Shown here in pieces: positions 31,488-40,878 of a stretch of DNA of 64,000 bases. Position 1 is the stretch's first letter. Every line of letters starts with the position of its first letter. Origin of the DNA: Constantimarinum furrinae (GTDB lineage Bacteria; Bacteroidota; Bacteroidia; Flavobacteriales; Flavobacteriaceae). The DNA is taken from positions 2,418,001 through 2,482,000 of the forward strand of contig NZ_CP052909.1 in the NCBI RefSeq assembly GCF_014295415.1. The letters run 5' to 3'. Under the pieces are notes generated by a model. It ran no database searches, was not told where the DNA came from, and saw only the letters and a program-made list of their open reading frames with translations. Position numbers and translations under genes: made by a program.

Positions 31488-33650
31488 ATGGTAAGAATAG
31501 ATAAAAAAACACTAGAAGACCTGGAATTTCCTTCGGTATTGAAGCAGATGGCAGAATTTTGCATCACTGAAGCCGGGAAGGACGCAGTGTTAGCAATCGT
31601 ACCCTTTCATAAAACAGAGCATATAGCACCGCAATTGCATAAGGTGAAGGAATTTAAAGCTTCTCTCGAAGGAGAAAATCCAATTCCCAATCACGGATTC
31701 GATGCTATCAGCAAAGACCTTCACATACTGGGTATAGAAAACAGCAGCCTTGAAATATCGGCCTTCAGACGAATTGCTTCTATGTGTGAAACCACAAAAA
31801 CACTTCTTCGGTTCTTTAAAAAATACGAGGAATTTTATGTTTATCTCAATGCATTTTCAGAAGAAATAGACCATGATCCGGCCATTGCAAGCGAAATTCA
31901 TAAGATTATCGATCGCTACGGGGAAATTAAAAATGAAGCCTCGGCAGAATTGGCAGCTATTCGCAAAAGATTACTGTTGGTAAAGGGGAAAATTGGGTCT
32001 TCATTTGCAAGGGCCTTAGCACAATATGCAGCCAAGGACTATCTGGACGACATTAAGGAAACCATAGTAGATAACCGCAGAGTGCTGGCAGTCTCGGCCA
32101 TGCACAGGCGTAAAGTTAAAGGTGCCGTTTTGGGGAGTTCAAAAACCGGAAGCATTGTTTATATCGAGCCTCAGGAAACATTAGAGTTCGCCAATGAATT
32201 GAGCAATCTACTCTATGAAGAAAGTGAAGAGATAAAACGTATTCTAAAGCAACTCACCCAATTTATAAGACCCTATGCTAAACTGCTGGCATCCTACCAG
32301 GACTATCTAACCACAATGGATGTTCTGTCTGCCAACGCAAAATATGCCCTGAAGATCAACGGAGTGCTCCCTTTATTAACAAATGAAAAAAGGGTCTTTC
32401 TTTCAAAGGCGTACCATCCTTTGCTCCTAATTGCAAATTCCAAAAGGAAGGAAAAAACCTATCCTCAAACTATAGAATTACAGCCTTCCAGCAGTATCAT
32501 TGTGATCTCCGGTCCAAACGCCGGGGGCAAGAGTATCACGTTAAAAACCGTAGGCCTATTACAAGTTATGTTACAAAGCGGAATGCTCATTCCTGCCGAT
32601 CCCGAAAGTGAATTGTCCTTTTTTGACAGGATCCTTACCGATATCGGGGACAACCAGTCTATAGAGAATCATTTAAGCACATACAGTTACCGATTAAAGA
32701 AGATGAATCAGTTTTTGCGGAAATGCAATGACAAAACCTTGTTTTTGATCGATGAATTCGGAACCGGAAGTGATCCCGAACTCGGTGGCGCTCTGGCGGA
32801 AACCTTCTTGGAAGAATTCTATAATAGAGATGCCTATGGTATAATTACTACTCACTATACCAATCTAAAATTACTGGCTAACGAACTTCCCAATGCGATC
32901 AACGCAAACATGCAGTTTGACAGCAAGTCGTTGGAACCGCTTTACAAGCTTCATTTGGGTGAAGCCGGAAGTTCTTTTACCTTCGAAGTAGCACAAAAAA
33001 ACGGGATCCCATATAGTCTCATTAACAAAGCCAAAAAGAAGATAGAGCGCGGTAAGATCCGTTTCGATAAGACCATTGCCAATTTGCAAAAAGAACGTTC
33101 TCAGCTTCGGAAGAATTCCGAAACCTTGAAAAATTCAGCGCAAAAAGCAGAGCAGGAAAGCAAACAGCTTGAAGAAGTAAACTTAAAGGTACAGGAAAAA
33201 CTGGAGAGCTATCAGGAACTTTATGATGCCAATCAGCGATTAATCAGTCTTGGAAAGAAGTTCGACGTCCTTTCAGAAAAATATTTTAACAATAAACGCA
33301 AAAAGCAACTTACCGATGAGCTCATGAAAATGGTCATGGTCGAAAACAGTAAGCGAAAGAAGATAGCTCCCAAAAAGAAACAGCAGCTCAAGGCAAAAGA
33401 AAAGAAGGTAGCTCAGCAAGTCGAGAAGGAAGTTAAAGTGATCCGCGAGCGCAAAAAGAAGGAAAAGGAAGAGGCGAAAAAGGCTCCTGCGCCCAAGCCA
33501 AAGGTGGCGCTAAAAGTTGGCGACAGGGTTAGAATGATAGATGGCAGAGCCATAGGGACCATCGATACTATTGAAAAAAACAAAGCCATTGTCAATTATG
33601 GTATGTTTACTACCAATGTAAGTATGGAAGAGTTGGAAAAGGTGAATTAG
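31488..33650 (+). CDS. MutS2-family DNA-binding ATPase without Smr domain
   Basis: A 720-residue protein. A core/lever region (about 1-310) is followed by the ABC-type ATPase: Walker A GPNAGGKSITLKTVG near 342, Walker B FLIDEFGTGSDPELGGALAE, and the MutS H-loop TTHYTNLK. Next come a coiled coil (about 500-590), a lysine-rich linker (about 605-665) and a KOW-like beta domain (LKVGDRVRMIDGRAIGTID). The LDLRG motif of the C-terminal Smr nuclease found in most MutS2 proteins is absent. It may act in recombination control or ribosome rescue, as reported for MutS2 elsewhere, but without its own nuclease. Confidence 0.9.
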   Translation: MVRIDKKTLEDLEFPSVLKQMAEFCITEAGKDAVLAIVPFHKTEHIAPQLHKVKEFKASLEGENPIPNHGFDAISKDLHILGIENSSLEISAFRRIASMCETTKTLLRFFKKYEEFYVYLNAFSEEIDHDPAIASEIHKIIDRYGEIKNEASAELAAIRKRLLLVKGKIGSSFARALAQYAAKDYLDDIKETIVDNRRVLAVSAMHRRKVKGAVLGSSKTGSIVYIEPQETLEFANELSNLLYEESEEIKRILKQLTQFIRPYAKLLASYQDYLTTMDVLSANAKYALKINGVLPLLTNEKRVFLSKAYHPLLLIANSKRKEKTYPQTIELQPSSSIIVISGPNAGGKSITLKTVGLLQVMLQSGMLIPADPESELSFFDRILTDIGDNQSIENHLSTYSYRLKKMNQFLRKCNDKTLFLIDEFGTGSDPELGGALAETFLEEFYNRDAYGIITTHYTNLKLLANELPNAINANMQFDSKSLEPLYKLHLGEAGSSFTFEVAQKNGIPYSLINKAKKKIERGKIRFDKTIANLQKERSQLRKNSETLKNSAQKAEQESKQLEEVNLKVQEKLESYQELYDANQRLISLGKKFDVLSEKYFNNKRKKQLTDELMKMVMVENSKRKKIAPKKKQQLKAKEKKVAQQVEKEVKVIRERKKKEKEEAKKAPAPKPKVALKVGDRVRMIDGRAIGTIDTIEKNKAIVNYGMFTTNVSMEELEKVN

Positions 33651-33711
33651 AGATTAGTGGTTCGTAAGTATTGATCATATACCTTATGTATAAAATTTGA
33701 ACTTTATAAAA

Positions 33712-34113
33712 ATGAAGAAAGATCATAAAATAATTCTGTTCGATGGAGTTTGTAACCTATGCAATGGCGCGGTAATATTTATGATCAAACGCGATGTCGA
33801 GGATCGTTTTCGCTTTGCTGCCTTACAGAGTGAGACTGGCTTAAAGTATGTGCAAAAGCACAATATAGATACCAATAAAGTAGACTCTATTCTTTTAATA
33901 GACGGTGACAAATATTACCAAAAATCGGGAGCAGCTTTACGTATTGCCTTATATCTCAATGGCGCATATCCCCTGCTCTACGGCCTGTTGATTATACCCA
34001 AGTTTATTCGTGACGGGGTTTACGAATATATAGCCCGTAACCGCTATCGCTGGTATGGAAAAAAAGAAAGCTGTATGATTCCGACTCCAGAGCTAAAAGC
34101 AAAATTTCTCTAG
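33712..34113 (+). CDS. DCC family thiol-disulfide-like protein (YuxK family)
   Basis: A 133-residue protein when started at ATG 33712 (a TTG five codons earlier is less likely). The DxxCxxC motif lies at FDGVCNLCNGAVIFMIKRD near residue 10, and the C-terminal YEYIARNRYRWYGKKESC is the second family signature. The fold is thioredoxin-like, and a thiol-disulfide oxidoreductase role is inferred for the family. It follows mutS2 by 61 bp on the same strand. Confidence 0.88.
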   Translation: MKKDHKIILFDGVCNLCNGAVIFMIKRDVEDRFRFAALQSETGLKYVQKHNIDTNKVDSILLIDGDKYYQKSGAALRIALYLNGAYPLLYGLLIIPKFIRDGVYEYIARNRYRWYGKKESCMIPTPELKAKFL

Positions 34114-34218
34114 CTACATATTGTAAGTCCGAAGATGAAAATATGGATCCGGGAGTAGCAAGAATAACCCTTTGCATCAAAAAATATATCTATGCGTAAT
34201 GCGGTGCGAAACGACAGA

Positions 34219-35382
34219 TTATTTTAAATTCTGAAGGATAAAATCCAGCTTTTTATTTTCATTCTCACAGTGATCGAAAGCATAATTCTTAAAAGTGTTT
34301 TCGGTGGCCAGACCATCTTTTTTCCATTTAGCGATCACTTCGAAATGCTCTAAAGAGACCTTGCCGGCAAGTAACGGACTAAGATCACCACCCTTATTAA
34401 AATAATCATAGATTTTTTTGAGCCCCGTGAGATACATATAATCCTTAGTGAATCCTCCTCCTCTATGGGCTCTCAAGCTAATATTGTACGATTCTTCCCG
34501 ATTCAGTTTATACTGATTATGCAAGAGATCGAAGGTGTCACAAAAATTAAATCCTTTTCTAAGACTGTCTGCTGCCATTACACGATATGATAGTTCTTTG
34601 AGACGATGCAGCGTTAAACAGCCACTCATATATTCACTAAAAACCGCCAACCCTTCCTGGGTTTCTACATTGTTGGGAAAACCGTTATGAAAGATCTTTA
34701 AAGGCTGGGACATTCCGTTAAACGTAGTAACCAGATGTACCCCGATCTCATGGTTTGCAAGTACTTTCAACTGATTGGCACTATAGCGATGATTTTTCTT
34801 CAGAATAAGGGTTTGCGTATTATTCTGAACCATGGCCGCTGCCGAGATCTTGTTCGAATATTTTATCGTAAAATCGAAATGATACTGTTTTGTAAACTCC
34901 CTGAAATAATCTGCTGCCTCTTCGGCAGTGAATATGGGAAACATTTCATTGTCGTACTCCTCATCCTTAAAATGTAGAATAAACCGCGCATTTTCTACAT
35001 CCTTATCGGTTGGCGTACCAAACGACTTTAAGACGTTAAAATAAAATTTTCGCGACTGCCCAATGGTTTCAATACATTGAATAAGCCCCGAATAATCGTA
35101 GATGACATCTCGGTAAAATGCTCGCGAATCCTCATCGATGATACTGTCTATGTCTTGTGAAAACAGAGCTTGTTGAAGCGCATGCGCATCAAAATCAATC
35201 TTGCGATACTTGTAGTTAGGATTAATATTGTATTTGGAAGCAAAGAAATTCCTTTTTTCCTGCTCAATATTGATCGGATTTATATAGTTAAGCAACTCGA
35301 TCTTCTGAACCAGACTGTTCAATCTATGATCGATTCTAACTAAATTGGGGTTAGTTGCTATAACTTCTTTTGGATGAGACAT
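34219..35382 (-). CDS. DUF1704 / QEGLA-motif metallopeptidase-like protein
   Basis: A 387-residue protein. It carries the two signatures of the family also called flavohemoglobin expression-modulating QEGLA protein: a zinc-site HEIGVH (211-216, an HExxxH variant) and QEGLA (242-246), which supplies the third ligand. The same HExxxH plus E arrangement defines the eukaryotic MATCAP/KIAA0895 tubulin tyrosine carboxypeptidases, so a carboxypeptidase-like activity on a C-terminal residue is plausible. It starts 2 bp after the N-formylglutamate amidohydrolase stop and ends a three-gene operon with that gene and an ATP-grasp ligase. Confidence 0.88.
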   Translation of the reverse strand: MSHPKEVIATNPNLVRIDHRLNSLVQKIELLNYINPINIEQEKRNFFASKYNINPNYKYRKIDFDAHALQQALFSQDIDSIIDEDSRAFYRDVIYDYSGLIQCIETIGQSRKFYFNVLKSFGTPTDKDVENARFILHFKDEEYDNEMFPIFTAEEAADYFREFTKQYHFDFTIKYSNKISAAAMVQNNTQTLILKKNHRYSANQLKVLANHEIGVHLVTTFNGMSQPLKIFHNGFPNNVETQEGLAVFSEYMSGCLTLHRLKELSYRVMAADSLRKGFNFCDTFDLLHNQYKLNREESYNISLRAHRGGGFTKDYMYLTGLKKIYDYFNKGGDLSPLLAGKVSLEHFEVIAKWKKDGLATENTFKNYAFDHCENENKKLDFILQNLK

Positions 35383-35384
35383 GT

Positions 35385-36215
35385 TTACTCTTTAACCGAT
35401 CGCCTAAACTGCGCTACGTGTTCTTTTATTTTATGCTGAAGTTGTCTTTCGATAGCAGAAACGACTTCAGGAAAGATTACTTCCCGCAATTCGTCACAGT
35501 ATATCTTTTTGAATTCTGTTGCCAAAACTAAGGTATTTTTAAAGTTTTGGGTAATGTATTTCAGAAAATAACCGTTCCCCTGAAAGGTATCGTTAATGGC
35601 TGAAGTCGAAACAATGTTATGAGGAAGTTGCAATTGAGACAAACTGAAACGCCAGTTTTCAACTAAATCTCCGTATCGCCTATTATCAATATTACTGGTT
35701 CCAAGATTGATTACGGGGACTTCTCTGTCCCAACGTCGCCAGTTGTACGAATGCATATCATAAACAACAACATCATTGAACTTTTCCTCAAGCTTTTGAA
35801 TAAGCGCGTGAACAACCAAATAAAAATTTGAATGCTTTTGCAGACTTTTTGCTTTTTCACGATCACTTAACGGAGTTTTCCACAATTTCTTCCCCCATGC
35901 ATCTTCATAAATGGCATTTTCGGGATCGCGGTTGAGATCGTACTCGAACCTGCTATCACAACCGGCGATAACAATAGGATGTGTTTTAACGAATTCCTTG
36001 GTACAGGGATCTTCTTCAAACCAGCGGTCGTATTCGGTATGCAGGCATTTCTCCCATAGTTCTTTTCGAAATTGATGTCCGTCATGAACAGCACCGCAAA
36101 CATAGGGCTCGTAGGATTCTATCTTCAGCGTAAAGGAATAATCCTCCGATACCGCTTCAAAAAGTTCCTCGTTCGCAATATTTTCCAGTATTTCTGAAAC
36201 AGTTAATCGTTGCAT
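35385..36215 (-). CDS. N-formylglutamate amidohydrolase-like protein
   Basis: A 276-residue protein of the FGase family (HutG-type), zinc-dependent and related to carboxypeptidase/aspartoacylase folds. Recognisable parts are VCGAVHDGHQFRKELWEKCL, HPIVIAGCDSRFEYDLNRDP near 80-100, DVVVYDMHSYNWRR and NIDNRRYGDL. No other histidine-degradation (hut) gene is near, so deformylation of formylglutamate in His catabolism is not supported by context. It is the middle gene of the ATP-grasp / FGase / DUF1704 operon (27 bp after the ATP-grasp stop). Confidence 0.82.
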   Translation of the reverse strand: MQRLTVSEILENIANEELFEAVSEDYSFTLKIESYEPYVCGAVHDGHQFRKELWEKCLHTEYDRWFEEDPCTKEFVKTHPIVIAGCDSRFEYDLNRDPENAIYEDAWGKKLWKTPLSDREKAKSLQKHSNFYLVVHALIQKLEEKFNDVVVYDMHSYNWRRWDREVPVINLGTSNIDNRRYGDLVENWRFSLSQLQLPHNIVSTSAINDTFQGNGYFLKYITQNFKNTLVLATEFKKIYCDELREVIFPEVVSAIERQLQHKIKEHVAQFRRSVKE

Positions 36216-36242
36216 TCCGAAGTATATTACAGGGATTAAAAA

Positions 36243-37271
36243 TTAGGCGTCGTCTACATGTTTGCGCAACTTTTTTCTGCGCTCAAAGGCATTGACACGT
36301 TCAATGACCTTGTCCTCTACAAAGTCGATCACCTTTTCCTGCACCCTTGTTTTATAGACTTTGTTCATATACGTGATTCCTCCGGGTGACATGACATTTA
36401 CCTCTACCAGCATTCCGTTTATCACGTCTATGCCAACAAAATAAAGCCCGTCTTTAACGAGTTTAGGTCCAATGCGACGGCAAAGTTCCTTTTCATGTTT
36501 TGTCAAACTGTGCTTTTGAACCGACCCACCGGCACTCACATTAGAACGGTGATCTTCCGAGCCGGGTACCCGCTTCATCGCGCCTATGGGCTGACCGTTA
36601 AGCAAAAGTATGCGTACGTCCCCTTGGTCGGCCCCTTCAATATAATCCTGAAGGATTACATAATTTGAAGTTCCATCTTTATTGTCAATATAGAAATCCA
36701 GCAGCGAATTAATACTCTTCATCGCCCGCTTTTCAATAAGAATAACTCCGGAACCACCATAGCCGTTCAAAGGTTTTAGAATCATCTTATCGGGACCGTC
36801 CTTAATTACCTTTTTCAGGTATTCTTTATTCTTAGTAACGTGGGTTCCGGGGATGATCTCATTGTTCTCATCCTCAAATACCGCCGTATACAGTTTGTTG
36901 TTTGCTCGTCTTATTCCGTCGAGATCATTCATGATAAACACATCGTCCTTCACCGAATCCAAAAAGTTGAGCATGATCATATCCAACGGCGGATTACTGC
37001 GTAAAATAATGACATCAAAGCCAGCCAGAGGCAGCATCTCATCATAGAACTCAGCTTTTGCATGAAATGACTTCAACGATCCGGGAACCTTTTCCACACG
37101 TTTTATACAACGGCAAAAGGCAAAGGCCACACTATCACGAATAGTTAGATTTGCCGGAGTGGTAATGGCCATGCCATGTCCGCGCTTAACAAATTCGTGG
37201 ATCATGGCTAAGGTTGTATCGTCATCCGGTTTTATTTCATCCCAGGGATACATAATAAAGCAAACGTTCAT
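36243..37271 (-). CDS. Glutathione synthetase-like ATP-grasp ligase
   Basis: A 342-residue ATP-grasp enzyme with the GshB-like order: an N-terminal Rossmann-like lobe (MNVCFIMYPWDEIKPDDDT), the ATP lid MILKPLNGYGGSGVILIEK, GDVRILLLNGQPIGAMKRVP, and the Mg-binding end LVEVNVMSPGGITYMN. It ligates a carboxylate to an amine with ATP. Because this organism encodes bacillithiol enzyme BshA and no gshA is visible, glutathione is an unlikely product. The operon with FGase and a QEGLA peptidase-like protein suggests a peptide or amino-acid-tailing system instead. Confidence 0.87.
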   Translation of the reverse strand: MNVCFIMYPWDEIKPDDDTTLAMIHEFVKRGHGMAITTPANLTIRDSVAFAFCRCIKRVEKVPGSLKSFHAKAEFYDEMLPLAGFDVIILRSNPPLDMIMLNFLDSVKDDVFIMNDLDGIRRANNKLYTAVFEDENNEIIPGTHVTKNKEYLKKVIKDGPDKMILKPLNGYGGSGVILIEKRAMKSINSLLDFYIDNKDGTSNYVILQDYIEGADQGDVRILLLNGQPIGAMKRVPGSEDHRSNVSAGGSVQKHSLTKHEKELCRRIGPKLVKDGLYFVGIDVINGMLVEVNVMSPGGITYMNKVYKTRVQEKVIDFVEDKVIERVNAFERRKKLRKHVDDA

Positions 37272-37353
37272 AGGGTTGGTTTTATTAAGAAAAATAAAGA
37301 TAGTAAAACTCTTAAAACACCAAAGAAATTGAACGTTTCTATTAGGTTATTTT

Positions 37354-38157
37354 TTATTGCTGAATCACACTGAAATTATCAAATCCGGCAAAATCGTCTA
37401 CCCCGTTCTGTTTTATCCGAATGCGCAATCCCACAGTTGAAGTGCCACCCGGAATACTATGACTAATAATTCCTGAAAGCGATAAGTTGGTATTCCCATT
37501 GATGAGGGTGACTTCCGGCTGATCGATTCCATCTATAGTTAGGGTATAATACGCATCATCTCCATTATCGAATTCAAAGAATTCATAATTAAAGGAAAGG
37601 ATCACGCCCGAAGATGCGGCAGAAACATTCAATGTTGTAAATGTAATGGTAGCAAAACCCGAAGTACCGTTGTTTCCTTCATCGTCCAGATCACTTATTC
37701 CGAGGAAATTATTGGTGAGCGTGGTGATATTGCTGAATCCGCCGTTTGCGGCAGTGGTAATACCGTAAAACCCATCCGTTCCGTTGTCGAACATCGGAAC
37801 ATCACTGCCATACCCCCAGGAAGTTCCAAGATCGAAATTCTGAAAGAAATCGGTGAATCCAAGATCATTATTACAATGCACACTTTCCCAGCCCACACCG
37901 TTCCAGATCTGATAACAATTTAAACTCTCTACAAATACGAGTAAACCGGTATCTGCTGGTAAGGGACCAATAGCATTTCTTGCTGAAACATTGGGTACAC
38001 GAGGCGGCATTACGCCTTTGTAGGTGAGTCCGCCATCCGATGAACTACTAATTTCGAGCATGGCCGAAGCTGAAGGTGAGGTAGTCCCTACACCTACCTG
38101 AGAGAAAGAAAATAACGATGTAAAAAGGGCAACGAGTGAGATTTGAAATTTTTTCAT
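37354..38157 (-). CDS. Secreted beta-rich hypothetical protein
   Basis: A 267-residue protein from ATG 38157 (an ATG seven codons upstream would disturb the signal peptide MKKFQISLVALFTSLFSFSQ). The mature N-terminus VGVGTTSPSASAMLEISSSS, followed by GLLVFVESLNCYQIWNG, is a module very common in Bacteroidota surface proteins and reminiscent of tail-fibre collar sequences. The rest is a jelly-roll-like domain (VILSFNYEFFEFDNGDDAY, STVGLRIRIKQNG, FAGFDNFSVIQQ), likely carbohydrate or protein binding. No T9SS sorting domain is visible. It stands alone. Confidence 0.72.
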   Translation of the reverse strand: MKKFQISLVALFTSLFSFSQVGVGTTSPSASAMLEISSSSDGGLTYKGVMPPRVPNVSARNAIGPLPADTGLLVFVESLNCYQIWNGVGWESVHCNNDLGFTDFFQNFDLGTSWGYGSDVPMFDNGTDGFYGITTAANGGFSNITTLTNNFLGISDLDDEGNNGTSGFATITFTTLNVSAASSGVILSFNYEFFEFDNGDDAYYTLTIDGIDQPEVTLINGNTNLSLSGIISHSIPGGTSTVGLRIRIKQNGVDDFAGFDNFSVIQQ

Positions 38158-38319
38158 GGTTCTATGATTTAAAACCATAAACTAGTTCGGTATTGCTGCC
38201 CAACAAATTGGCAGAAATACAAAAAGATTAATACTTTAGTGAATCGACGGCAGCACTTATGTGCCTTGTCTCCGGAGAGTTAGACCTAAATGTACAAAAA
38301 TTTTAAATATAACGGTTCG

Positions 38320-39627
38320 CTATGATCCTACTTTATAATTATCGTCCCAGTCCTTTACATGTGGTTCGCCTAGCTTGCCCTGAGATTTCGCTACCATCAT
38401 GGAAACGGTAGCATCCCCTGTTACATTTACGACGGTTCTGCACATGTCCAGCGGACGGTCGACGGCAAAGATCAATGCAAGTCCGGCTTCTGGGATACCT
38501 GCCTGGGCCAAAACGATAACCAGCATAACCATTCCCGCACCGGGAACAGCAGCCGAGCCAATAGAGGCCAACGTAGCAGTCGCTATGATTCCTAATTGTG
38601 TTCCAAAGGAAAGGTCCATTCCGAAGGCCTGCGCAATAAAAACCGCAGCTACAGCCTGATATAAACTAGTTCCGTCCATATTGATGGTAGCTCCAATAGG
38701 TAATACAAAACTGGTCACCTCTTTTTTCACTCCCAGATGCTCTTCTACCCGCTCCATGGTTACGGGGAGGGTTGCAGCACTCGAACTGGTTGAAAATGCC
38801 AGTAGCTGAGCGGGACCAATTCCGTTGAGGAAAAAACTAGGTGTTTTCTTGGTAAACACCCAAACCAGGGTAATATATACGCCAATCATGATTATAAGAC
38901 CACCAACTACACAGAGTGCGTACATTCCAAGGGCCGCAAAGAGATCGGCACTTGGAGCTTCCACAACCAGAGCAGCAAGTAATGCGAACACCCCGTAAGG
39001 AGCAGCCAGCATGATGAGATCGATCATTTTAAGTATAACCTCATTAAAACCGTCGAAGAAATCCTTGACCGGTTTGGCTGTTTTCTCAGGAATGAGAATC
39101 AATCCGATTCCAAAGAAAATAGCAAAGAAAATTACCTGTAACATATTTCGGTTGCTCGAAGCTGCACCGATGATATTATCAGGAACAAGGTCGACTAAAG
39201 CCTGTAATGGCCCGGCTTCTTTCTGTTTTTGAGCTTCCATACGTCGGGACTCGGCTTCACCGCCATAGGCTTCTACCAATTCGTTTCTGGTATCTTCAGA
39301 AATAGTCCCTCCGGGTTTTACAAGATTTACGACTGCGAGTCCGATGGAAACCGCAATTACCGTAGTAACTATATAGGTTAATATGGTGCGTAAGCCCATC
39401 TTAGACAGGCTTGAAATATCTTTTAAGTCTGAAACTCCTTTGATCAAAGATGCCAGGATCAATGGAACTGCGATTAATTTAAGGGCATTGATAAAGATGG
39501 TTCCAAATGGTTTTATCCAATCTCCAATAAATCCGGCACCCCATTCAAAATTTGTAAGGATCAATGCAAACACGACTCCGAGAGCCATTCCCAATAAAAT
39601 TTGCCAGTGTAGTGCCAGTTTTTTCAT
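38320..39627 (-). CDS. Dicarboxylate/amino acid:cation symporter (DAACS family)
   Basis: A 435-residue glutamate/C4-dicarboxylate transporter homologue (GltP/DctA/GltPh fold). Signatures are the serine-rich hairpin AFSTSSSAATLPVTMERV, the NMDGT motif in GATINMDGTSLYQ on helix 7, and helix 8 DRPLDMCRTVVNVTGDATV with substrate-binding Asp, Arg, Asn and Thr. It imports glutamate, aspartate or C4-dicarboxylates with Na+ or H+. It follows aroC by 22 bp on the same strand and may be co-transcribed. Confidence 0.93.
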   Translation of the reverse strand: MKKLALHWQILLGMALGVVFALILTNFEWGAGFIGDWIKPFGTIFINALKLIAVPLILASLIKGVSDLKDISSLSKMGLRTILTYIVTTVIAVSIGLAVVNLVKPGGTISEDTRNELVEAYGGEAESRRMEAQKQKEAGPLQALVDLVPDNIIGAASSNRNMLQVIFFAIFFGIGLILIPEKTAKPVKDFFDGFNEVILKMIDLIMLAAPYGVFALLAALVVEAPSADLFAALGMYALCVVGGLIIMIGVYITLVWVFTKKTPSFFLNGIGPAQLLAFSTSSSAATLPVTMERVEEHLGVKKEVTSFVLPIGATINMDGTSLYQAVAAVFIAQAFGMDLSFGTQLGIIATATLASIGSAAVPGAGMVMLVIVLAQAGIPEAGLALIFAVDRPLDMCRTVVNVTGDATVSMMVAKSQGKLGEPHVKDWDDNYKVGS

Positions 39628-39649
39628 AGTATCAATGTCGTTTTAATTT

Positions 39650-40714
39650 TTACAATTTAGAAAGTTTATTCAACAACCAAAAATCGGCTAGCACCAAGGC
39701 TGCCATAGCTTCAACAATAGGGACTGCTCTGGGAACCACACAGGGGTCGTGTCGCCCTTTTCCCTGCATTTCGATAGTTTGTCCGTCTTTATTTATAGTC
39801 TGTTGTTTTTGCATCAAAGTGGCTACCGGTTTAAAGGCAACATTAAAATAGATATCTTGCCCGTTGCTTATTCCTCCCTGTACTCCCCCGCTATTGTTGG
39901 TTTTTGTACTGCCGTCTTCATTAAAAAGATCATTGTGTTCACTTCCTCTAAGCCGAGTGCCTTTAAATCCGCTGCCAAATTCAAAACCTTTAACAGCATT
40001 TATGGAGAGCATAGCTTTACCCAATTGTGCATGCAGTTTATCGAAAACAGGTTCTCCCAGACCTACAGGAACATTTTCGATCACACAGCTTACCACGCCA
40101 CCTACAGTGTCTCCCTGCTTTCTGATATTTCGTATAAGCGCTTCCATCATATCGGCCATTTCAGGGTCGGCACATCGCACCGGATTATTTTCAATGGTTT
40201 TGAAGTCTAATTTTGAATAATGCTTTTCCAGCATTAACTCTCCCACGCCCGAAACATAAGCAGTGATCCTAATGTCTTTTAGCAACTGTTTCGCGATAGC
40301 TCCTGCCACTACTCTGCAAGCGGTCTCCCGGGCCGATGATCTACCTCCTCCGCGAAAATCCCGTATTCCGTATTTTTTATCGTATGTGAGATCGGCATGC
40401 GACGGACGGTAAGTTTCTTTTATATGACTGTAATCCTTTGATTTCTGATCAGTATTTTCAATGATGAATCCTATAGGTGTTCCTGTGGTTGTCCCTTCAA
40501 AGATTCCCGAAAGGAACTTAACTTCGTCCTCCTCTTTTCGTTGGGTAACAATAGCCGACTGACCCGGTTTTCGTCTGGTCATTTCCTTCTGAATAGCCTC
40601 CAGATCAAGAGATAACCCGGCAGGACAACCATCAATGATCCCGCCTATGGCTTCGCCATGAGATTCCCCAAAAGTGGTGAGTTTAAAAATGTTTCCGAAG
40701 GAGTTGCCTGCCAT
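39650..40714 (-). CDS. aroC: Chorismate synthase
   Basis: A 354-residue enzyme converting EPSP to chorismate with reduced FMN, the last step of the shikimate pathway. It begins [20 protein letters not shown] and contains [18 protein letters not shown], the signature [20 protein letters not shown], and GSEHNDLF...[12 protein letters not shown]. It is full length. A -7 box TACATTTG sits 15 bp upstream. Confidence 0.97.
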   Translation of the reverse strand: MAGNSFGNIFKLTTFGESHGEAIGGIIDGCPAGLSLDLEAIQKEMTRRKPGQSAIVTQRKEEDEVKFLSGIFEGTTTGTPIGFIIENTDQKSKDYSHIKETYRPSHADLTYDKKYGIRDFRGGGRSSARETACRVVAGAIAKQLLKDIRITAYVSGVGELMLEKHYSKLDFKTIENNPVRCADPEMADMMEALIRNIRKQGDTVGGVVSCVIENVPVGLGEPVFDKLHAQLGKAMLSINAVKGFEFGSGFKGTRLRGSEHNDLFNEDGSTKTNNSGGVQGGISNGQDIYFNVAFKPVATLMQKQQTINKDGQTIEMQGKGRHDPCVVPRAVPIVEAMAALVLADFWLLNKLSKL

Positions 40715-40728
40715 TTAAGCGTTTTCAA

Positions 40729-40736
40729 CAAATGTA
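40729..40736 (-). promoter_or_regulatory. -7 element for aroC
   Basis: TACATTTG on the minus strand is an exact TAnnTTTG match ending 14 bp before the aroC ATG; the predicted start is near 40722, giving a very short leader. Confidence 0.45.
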
Positions 40737-40878
40737 ATTTTTATAATTGAATCTGAAAAATAAAGTACTTGCATACTATTCCAAGGCCGTATACTCAAAA
40801 AACCAACCTTAGATCATATTTACACATGTCTTTTAAACCAAGGCTAATCCCTCAGTTTTGTTATCTTTATAAAAAAAT

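Noticed and set aside
37354-38157. Phage tail-fibre gene
   Set aside because: The collar-like N-terminal module is common in Bacteroidota secreted proteins; it has a Sec signal peptide and no phage genes around it.
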